A DNA stretch of 64,000 nt from Artemisia argyi (Eukaryota; Streptophyta; Magnoliopsida; Asterales; Asteraceae): positions 122,446,823-122,510,822 of the forward strand of contig CM060685.1 of NCBI GenBank assembly GCA_030686995.1, in the 5' to 3' direction. Shown here piece after piece: positions 56,950-64,000 of the stretch; positions within the stretch are counted from its first letter, which is position 1; each line of letters starts with the position of its first letter. A program made the translations under genes and the position numbers. The notes below the pieces were generated by a model that saw nothing but the letters and a program-made list of their open reading frames with translations, did no database searches and was not told the origin of the DNA.

Positions 56950-59900
56950 TTAAACTTCGTCAGGAAGTGGAGCATCAAAGTCAGTGAACTTAGGTTCTGG
57001 TCTTTCGAAGAGTCTGATAGGAAACGATGGTCTGACACCGATATAGCTTTCTAGTCGTCTGATCTGTTCCCGTCGAAATAACCTTTCTTCAATCTTCAAG
57101 ACAAAATTACGAACTTGTCTTCTTGAGCTGGATTTCCATCTAGGTTGTTCCCCCTTTGCTATCTTTCGGCGATCATCATTCAATCTTTTGACAAGCCCAT
57201 CACGAACGGATTTGAGTGTAACGTCACAGAATTTGTGTATCTCATCGAACCTCATGAAGCTTTGTAGCTTTTTGCTGTTTATGTAGGTGAAACCAAAAGG
57301 GTCTTGGTTGAGAGTAAACTGTGGCGTTTGATAGATACCATCAAATTTGAATTGCGGCTTTGTCAAATTGATCTTCTGTTGGTAACTTTCCACTCCAAGC
57401 TGAAGATCTTCCACTCTTTCTTGAACTATCAATCGTCGGATGAATAGAAGTAGTGATGCCATGAAGTTGTACTGAACTTCTCTGTCGAATCCACGCATTT
57501 TTCCTTGAACCTTTTCAAGATACATATCTTCGATGTCATTAAGATTAAGGTCTGGAAAGTCTGCTTCGGAGAACTTGTACTTCTTCTCATCTTGTCGTTT
57601 AACAACAATCTCACGCATGAATATGTAGTTAAACCGTTGCGACTCTTGAATCTCCAAGATGGCGATGATCTTAGATTTATGCTTCACATTTTCCAATGAT
57701 TTTTCTCCTAAACTGCTGGTATAACCGAGACGACGACGTTCTGGCCAGTGTTGAATTCCGTGTAAAGCATCTCTGTTGTAAGCTACGATGGAGTTGCTGA
57801 AAACTCGAGTAGTTTCTTCAATAGCCGGAATTTCGTATCTTGCGGCTGGTACTGAGATTGTGAGTGAGGAAGCATATTTCTTCTTGGATGTCTCTTGGGT
57901 GAGTTGGATGTTACGAAGATCTGTTGAAGAAGTAGCTGTAAGGTAACTTGGGTTTATCTGGAAATCCTGTCAACGGTAATGGTTTAGTCCAGTCAGTGAA
58001 GTAAGGCTTTTCATGGTTTTTGGAACTGAGATCGATATTCATTTCAGGATTTAGCCAGTCAAACTCGACAGACATTGCACTGGCTATATTCTGCATATGA
58101 TACTCGTATTCCACTTTGTTTCCAGATCTGGACTTAAGGAATTTCTGTGCATCCCTATTGATTCTTCTTAGCTCCGTCTTTGTGAGTTTGTTAATCAGAA
58201 GATCCTTCATTATGACTTGGGTGAACTGTAGAGTATTACCAGGAAGGGGTTCTTCTTCTTCGAGAGGAGGTTGAGCTTGAACCATTTCTGTCAACCAATC
58301 ATTCTGAGGAGTGTCATCATTGTCGAGCCATGAATGACGTCTTTTCTTCTTTGATTTCTTGGACTTAGATGTAGCATCCTTGTCTTTAGCCTTGGATGGT
58401 GACGATGGTCCAGCGTGAGAATCGAGAATAGGGGAGGCACGGTAATTAGTGTCAGATTGACCTTGGTAGTCATCAGTTGGTTCCATGAGATTTTCTTCTT
58501 CTTCTGTTTGACCTTGACCGGCAGCTGAGGTGTGTTGTTGATTTCCTGGAGGAGTGGAGTCCTTTCGTGGTTGTAGAGAAGATGAGGGACCGGTTCCAAA
58601 CTTAGGTTTCTTGCCTTTTAAGTTTGGGTCAGGGTCATCATCTTTTCTTGACCTTTTCAGGGTTCCAGCTGCATCTTTGCATGACTCTTTGGATATGTAA
58701 GCCGCCATAGCATCAACAAGTGCTTTTTCTTCGGTAGTCTGTGTGGTTTTGGAGGCAACATTGTCGAAGAGTTTAGCAAGCATGTCATTGAAGGATAGTT
58801 CAGGAGCTGCAGTAGAAGCTTTTGCAGTGTGAAGCGTGAATGGTGTTGTAGACAACATTTTCCTAACAACACTTCTGATTCTGTGATCCAAATTGTCCTT
58901 GATTGGTTCAAGAAGGTTAGCTACTTCAGGAGTGATCATCTCAACTAGATTTTCAGTGAGAAAATCTTGTGTGACAGTCCTGATAAATCCTGTGTAATCA
59001 GAGTTCAAGAACTTATCGATCAGCTGCTTTGACTCCTGAAAATCTTCAACTTGTTTGGTAAGACCGGTAACCATGTTGGTAAGTTTGTTGACTTGCTCCT
59101 GAAGATCAACTGGTTGTTTTGGTTCATTGATTGAATGCTGTTTTGATGCGGTTTCAGAAGGTGTGGGAGATGAGTGCTCAGGTGATGATTCGGATGACAA
59201 CTCGTTGTGAGAATTTGAAGAAGAAGCAGGAGGAGTCGGATCCTTTGGTGGAGAGTCTTGAGGAGGTGGAGGTTGTCCTGAGGAAGTCTGCTGAGAAGAT
59301 GACTTAAGAAATATGTTGGTGTCGAACGCGTTCTTCTCTTCATTTTCTTTTCTACGACGTTCCTCTGCTTCCTCTGCTTCTCGTGCAAGAAACTCTGGAG
59401 TAATGAGGTATTGATGTTCCTAATCCGTAGCAATATTCTCTTGTCCGCCAACATTCTCCTCTACATTAGCAGTCTCAGTCATGGTGATGTCTCCTGTATC
59501 ATCAGTGTCTTTAACTTTGTCATCAGGTTGTGGAGCTGATTCTAAAGTAGTGGACGCAACGGGAGGAATCATGCTGCTTGTAGCTCCTTCATGTTCTGAC
59601 TGATTGACAGGTGGTGGTGTTGAAGGTTGAAACAGAAGTCGGCTTTCGAGAGCTGCTTTCCTTTGTTCTTTGCGAAGTTGCTTTTCTTCAGCTCGTGTGT
59701 CGACAACTATACTTTTCAGTTTTCTTTTATCGACCAATTGTTCAACGATTGGTACGTCTTCATCATCATCATTAGGCTCATTGATAGTGATCCCTTTCCT
59801 TTTTCTTGTCTCTTCTTCATAAGTTTCTAGACTTTGTTGTATAGCGATCTCTGTTGCAAGAAATCCTTCTTCAGGTGCTCTAACTCTTAGTTCAAAATCT

Positions 59901-61096
59901 GGTTCTTCTTCTTCAGATTCCGTGTCGAACTCAGATTTGCTTTCAGAAGGTGGAGGTGTAGGTTCATCCTGAAGAAAGTACTCAGGAGTTACTTTCTTCT
60001 TTGGTTTGGCAGCAGGCTTAGGTTTGGATGTTGGTATAGGTTTGGCGGAAGTCTTGGGTTTAGCAGATGGTTTTGTCTTGGGAGCAGCCTTAGACTTAGT
60101 CTGAGGTGAGACAGTGGTGCTTGTAGTACTTCCAGACTTCACACCTCCTCTGCTTCGAGTCTGAATAGTAACTTCTTCCTGTACCCCTTTGTAAGCATTA
60201 TCATACAATTTTTAGTTCAAACTTTTCTTGATTTTGTCATCAAGAAGGTATTCGGGAAGCCTCATTCCTTTGATCTTGGTAGAGGAAGTGGTCGTCTTGA
60301 TGAATGAGGTGGTGAAGTCGTCCTCGAAGAGGTGCTTCGGCTCATTAGGATCTGCCATCCTCTTGATAAATTCTGGAGTGTCTTTGCAGAAATGTTCTAT
60401 GAGAAGCTTGGTGAATCTTGTGCATGGTATCATAGTCTTCACACGATCGGTTTGAATGCTGTAGACTAAATCGTTCATGATTGGAACTACAAAGTCAATA
60501 GGTGTCAAAGTCACTATTCCCCAAAATGTTTGCAAATGTTCAAGCCTAGGATGTTCATGACCACTTTTTCTTCCGGATATCGATCTTACAACCAACAGAC
60601 AGAATGTTCTCCAGGGCTGAGGTATATTCTTGGCATTGAATCGGGAATGTTTGACCAGAGGTACATTGTCATCAACATCATATCCTAACTCAATAAAGAA
60701 GTCAAAAAGGTCCAGTTCAGGTAATATTGGAGCAAATTCTTTGTCAGTTTGAGGTAGGAGAAGGACTGTACGAAGAACGTCATGATCTACTGTGTAGACT
60801 TGGCGATCCAGCGTAACAGTAAAAGACTCATCATCCAAATTTGCCTTAGCCGTAAGCCAGAACTGATGAAAGTAGAACAGAGGAACTGAAGTAGAACAGA
60901 TGAGCAGATGCTTGCATGGATGTGCAAGTAGAATATCTTTAACAATCTTGCACGAGCTCTCAGTAATTCTCAATTTGTCGAAATCAACTCGTGGATTGTT
61001 GTTGCCAATTGTAACATCGTAGTCAGCGGGAGTGATGTCATCCATGGTGAGTAATGGAAGAGCTTGTTCAGGGACGTTCTCGTTATGTTCAGCCAT
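56950..61096 (-). pseudogene. Copia B accessory (env-position) ORF, two stops and one frameshift
   Basis: Start MAEHNEN at 61096, eight bases after a strong acceptor. About 1,380 codons in all. First part: globular, LRITESSCKIVKDILLAHPC, VPLFYFHQFWLTA, VTLDRQVYTVDHDVLRTVLLLP. Middle: long disordered Lys/Pro/Ser/Glu-rich region (KPKTSAKPIPTSKPK, ESEEEEPDFELRVRAPEEGF), followed by a helical segment. End: helical (QRFNYIFMREIVVKR, HKFCDVTLKSVRDGLVKR), closing LPDEV. A TAA at 60212-60214 and a TAG at 59420-59422 lie in an otherwise single frame. Near 57950-57952 an extra base in a C run shifts the last 330 codons. Such ORFs are common in Asteraceae genomes. Function is unknown; I see no membrane segment or signal peptide to support an envelope role. 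Confidence 0.78.
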
Positions 61097-61102
61097 ATTA
61101 TT

Positions 61103-62465
61103 CTGAAAAGCATTATCATAAACAAAACATCGAGATTTGTTACGAGTTAGCACGGTTGCAATGTTTGATTATGAATAAGCATTTAGAATTACGTAATCAC
61201 GTATGGTACAATAATAGCATGTGAGCTTAGAAATACATATGCACAAGGAATAAATCATAACACATCATATTATACATGACTGGAATCCATAATCACATTG
61301 TCACTTAAAACACGTTTTCGAAATTACATAATCACAGAGTTTTCGAAATGTTACAATTGAAGTACAAGATATAACATAGTTAGTAATTTCGAAAACAATG
61401 CACTTCTGACCAATTTTTCGCAAACCTAGTCACAAATGCAAATAATTTCGAAAGACAGTCATAAAGTAACAATTTTTTTTTCGCAATCCCGTATAATAAG
61501 TATTTTCGAAAAAACTTCAAGTGTGATCTTGATAAAAAATTTATCGAGAACAGACCACTAGAGAGAAAATTTCGAGAATACATGTTATAAGGGATTTCGA
61601 AAAATTTGCAATTATGAGGATTTCGAAAAATATGGCAATGGTTGAGATAATTTCGCAAACACACAAATGTTTTCGAGAAGATGACGAAATGAGCATTTTC
61701 GAGAAAAATACAACATTTTGAAATTTCTCGAAAAACTTGTGATTGCGAAATTCTTCAAACATGATTGCGAAAACGATTTTCTCGAAAATTCTTATACAAG
61801 AATTTCAAAATAATGCCCACATACGTTTCTTAGTGATACAAAGTATTCCAAGTGATGAGACCTGTTGTAGAACATGTTATGCAATGATTAGAATCAGTCT
61901 ATCCATTCGAATAAGGTGATTTCGAAAATGTATCAAGAACATGTTCTCGATAAAAATAAAAATCGTGAATCAAATGAGGATAAGAAGTTCTCGTACATCA
62001 CAAGCATATAATAGAAGCATATTAGCACACCAAGTAAGCTCACATGAACACAAAACGAGAGAACCCACAAAGAACTAAGCCCTAAGTTATCGAGAATCAT
62101 GGATACTAGGAAGTAAATCTAATTAATAATCATAACCATGATACTCATACACAAAATATCATATCCCACCAAGAAAAACACAAAAACAAACAACAACTCA
62201 AGAAAACCCAATTCGTACCCACCCCTAGGTTTCGAAAAACACACAATCGTGTGTTAAAATAAGATAAAACGTGATAGAAAGGATAGAAACATGTTATAGT
62301 ACAAAAGCCCTATCATTAATTAATATTTTAAACACATATTGTATGATTCCGAAATTACATAAACCCTAACATTTTAAATCAAAAATAGGTGAAATCTAGC
62401 CATTAACTTTGTGATTAAACAAAAACCAATGTTAGAAATCATCTAAGGATCATGTAGAAACTTAC
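61103..62465 (-). other. Putative leader intron of the accessory ORF
   Basis: Minus strand: leader sequence ends AATTCAAACC, then the donor GTAAGT (GT at 62464-62465). The acceptor TGCTTTTCAG (AG at 61103-61104) is followed by AATAATATGGCT, the ORF start. The 1363 bases between are non-coding and full of TTTCGAAAA/TTCGAGAA words. Confidence 0.5.
61571..61791 (-). promoter_or_regulatory. Cluster of heat-shock-element matches
   Basis: Two perfect three-module sites, GAAnnTTCnnGAA at 61720-61732 and TTCnnGAAnnTTC at 61779-61791. Three TTCnnGAA dimers lie at 61571-61578, 61672-61679 and 61698-61705. Confidence 0.45.
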
Positions 62466-62640
62466 GGTTTGAATTTTGATAGCACGGATTGTTCGAATGA
62501 ATTGTGGCCGTGGATTAAGGAGAAAGGGTTTAAGGGTTTATGGTTTTATGAGTTATAAAGAAAAGAAAAAAAAAAAAAGAAACGGGGGGTGTTTGTATGT
62601 GTTATTATAAAAACTTTTGAAACTTGACAATATTAGTCCC
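62466..62640 (-). promoter_or_regulatory. Possible internal promoter and leader exon
   Basis: On the minus strand: TTTTTATAATAAC (near 62610), a pyrimidine tract, CTTTATAACTC (near 62556), then a C-rich leader-like stretch (CCCTTTCTCCTTAATCCACG) ending at the GTAAGT donor. No sharp TATA box; start site unknown. Confidence 0.35.
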
Positions 62641-62931
62641 CTAACTATCCATTTTGCAACATAAGTCCTAATGTTAAAACTAAACAAGGACACAAAGAGA
62701 TTCTAACTTACAAGACCATATATAGAAAAGGAAATACGAGATACGAGACATCTTATGAAATCCCGAAACAACTTAACTTACCGCATCAAAGGTAATATGC
62801 AAGTACATCGTTTTTGGAAAAAATTTATAAAATTTTAGGCGAATCTCCCCCTCGACACTTGTAAGCAGACAAAGTGTTGAAGAAGAGCGATATACTTGCA
62901 GTTTTTTTTTTTTTTTTTTTAATTGTAAAAG

Positions 62932-62996
<65 letters not shown>

Positions 62997-63066
62997 AGGT
63001 TTGATAAAAAAATAAAGTAAAAATATTTATTTTACAAAGATAGTAAAATAATTGATGTTTGACACT
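62641..63066 (-). other. Spacer after pol, with a PPT-like box and (TA)n
   Basis: An AGGGGGAG box lies at 62844-62853, shortly after the pol stop. A poly(T) run lies at about 62901-62920 and a TA run at 62941-62993. Confidence 0.7.
62941..62993. repeat. (TA)n microsatellite, 53 bp
   Basis: Uninterrupted TA run 70-125 bases after the pol stop codon. Confidence 0.95.
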
Positions 63067-63999
63067 TTACTTTTGTTTTAAAAACTTTTGTAAGTCAAAT
63101 GGTGTCAAACATCGCATACCAATTTGGTGAACTAAACATGTAAACCTTGATGGAGCTAAGGGTTTTGTAAGTAAGTCCGCTAATTGGTACTCAGTACCCA
63201 CAAAATATAACTCAACTGTACCCTTCTCGACATGCTCTTTGATGAAATGGTATCGGAGATCAATGTGTTTGGATTTGCAATGATGAACTGTGTTGCAGGA
63301 GATTGCAATAGCACTCTTAGAATCGCAGTAAATCGGAATCTTGTTGAATAAGTAGCCATAGTCTTTAAGTTGTGATCTCATCCAAATGACTTGAGCGCAA
63401 CAAGCAGACATAGCTACGTATTCAGATTCGGTAGATGATAGTGATGTGCAATCCTGCTTCTTTGATTGCCAAGACACAAGTTTATCTCCAAGAAACTGCA
63501 AGCCACCTGATGTACTTTTTCGCGAGTCTAAGCATCCTGCATGGTCAGCATCTGAAAAAGCTATTAGTTCAAAACCAGAATCCTTCGTATACCAGATCCC
63601 CAAGTGGATGGTTCCCTTTATGTATCGAAGGATTCTTTTTGCCTCATTGAGGTGTTTTTCAGTTGGATTAGCCTGATAGCGAGAACACATAAACACAGCA
63701 AATACAATATCAGGTCTACTGGATGTGAGATACATGAGGGACCCAATAATACTTCGGTATTTGGTAGGGTCAACTGGAGTCCCATGTAAATCAGCATCTA
63801 GTTTAGTAGAGTTGGCCATCGGTGTATTCATAGTATCACTACTTTGCATACCATGTTTCTTTAAAATCTCAAGAGCATATTTGGACTGATTTAGAAAAAT
63901 TCCACGGGGTGATTGATGAACTTGTAGTCCTAGAAAGAACGTAAGTTCACCCATCATGGGCATTTCAAAATTATCTGTCATTAATTTTGCAAAATCCAT
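63067..63999 (-). CDS. Copia pol, RT thumb and RNase H (partial)
   Basis: The frame is open at the right window edge; the Met at 63999 is internal. It holds the end of RT (GELTFFLGLQVHQS, KYRSIIGSLMYLTSSRPDIVFAV) and Copia RNase H. The catalytic acids are in AFSDADHAG, SSTESEYVA and IYCDSKSAI, followed by KHIDLRYHFIKEHV and QLADLLTKPL. Stop at 63067. No break in 310 codons, unlike the accessory ORF downstream. Copies the genomic RNA and removes it from RNA-DNA hybrids in virus-like particles. Confidence 0.93.
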   Translation of the reverse strand: MDFAKLMTDNFEMPMMGELTFFLGLQVHQSPRGIFLNQSKYALEILKKHGMQSSDTMNTPMANSTKLDADLHGTPVDPTKYRSIIGSLMYLTSSRPDIVFAVFMCSRYQANPTEKHLNEAKRILRYIKGTIHLGIWYTKDSGFELIAFSDADHAGCLDSRKSTSGGLQFLGDKLVSWQSKKQDCTSLSSTESEYVAMSACCAQVIWMRSQLKDYGYLFNKIPIYCDSKSAIAISCNTVHHCKSKHIDLRYHFIKEHVEKGTVELYFVGTEYQLADLLTKPLAPSRFTCLVHQIGMRCLTPFDLQKFLKQK

Positions 64000-64000
64000 T

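Larger units (their letters stand above)
54304..64000 (-). mobile_element. Copia element B, 3' part (Sirevirus-like), runs off window
   Basis: In minus order: RT/RNase H end of pol (63999-63067), 1.9 kb non-coding with an apparent leader and intron, an accessory ORF of about 1.4 kcodons (61096-56950, broken), a 2.3-kb spacer with PPT-like boxes, the PPT (54658-54648) and the 3' LTR (54647-54304). A large ORF after pol plus repeated PPT boxes is what is known for Sireviruses (SIRE1/Maximus). The 5' half lies beyond the window. Confidence 0.82.

Noticed and set aside
58291..59454. Extra minus-strand ORFs of 84-144 codons in other frames
   Set aside because: Overlap the accessory ORF and are Leu/His/Pro-rich off-frame readings of it. 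I used the single long frame instead.

Overview
The window looks like repeat-dense, AT-rich nuclear DNA of a eudicot plant. The Copia accessory ORFs, Gypsy gag, RTE LINE and CACTA proteins resemble families I know from Asteraceae such as Tanacetum, Lactuca and Helianthus, but the species is an inference. Only two host-type loci are recognisable. One is an intact ARM-repeat gene (minus strand, 35983-37662). The other is a decayed F-box gene of the Arabidopsis At4g00755 type (plus strand, 16685-19018). Almost everything else is transposable-element sequence. Many elements can be delimited to the base from target-site duplications (TSDs) and terminal motifs.

Layout. 1-2400: a retroelement accessory ORF (minus) with an apparent spliced leader and (TA)n arrays. 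2831-12424: a Copia gag with its 5' LTR and PBS (minus). A 5'-truncated RTE LINE (3911-10357) splits this gag. That LINE is split by a 3.7-kb solo LTR (5264-9921), which holds a further 966-bp solo LTR (8522-9487). Each layer has its own TSD. 12463-16514 and 21518-25761: a direct duplication of about 4 kb carrying Gypsy gag, PBS, LTR and the promoter/leader side of the F-box gene; it brackets the F-box locus. 19163-20333: a Mutator-like MITE. 20707-21143: an L1-LINE remnant. 25757-28416: a 2.66-kb (TGG)n-type array. 28421-31520: the right end of a CACTA element with duplicated exons and an eight-unit 180-bp subterminal array. 31521-35863: non-coding DNA with a foldback, head-to-head MITEs and a hAT MITE with an 8-bp TSD. 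35983-40800: the ARM gene and its long 5' leader.

41136-45603 is a complete Mutator-like element (9-bp TSD) with three genes: a MuDR-type transposase, a small lysine-rich protein, and a convergent GRF-zinc-finger/membrane protein. 45621-47598 is a PIF/Harbinger element inserted 17 bp further on (TSD TAA). 48663-52299 is a second solo LTR of the 3.6-kb family (TSD ACTAC). 52305-54221 is probable long-LTR sequence with degenerate arrays. 54304-64000 is the 3' part of a minus-strand Copia element: 3' LTR, PPT and repeated PPT-like boxes, a very long accessory ORF broken by two stops and one frameshift, and the RT/RNase H end of pol.

The most unusual signal is in the two retroelement accessory ORFs at 1-1900 and 56950-62600. 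Both are preceded by what looks like their own promoter, leader, GTAAGT donor, intron of about 0.9-1.4 kb and acceptor just before the ATG. One of these introns contains a cluster of heat-shock-element matches. All family names come from recognition by eye; no search was run.
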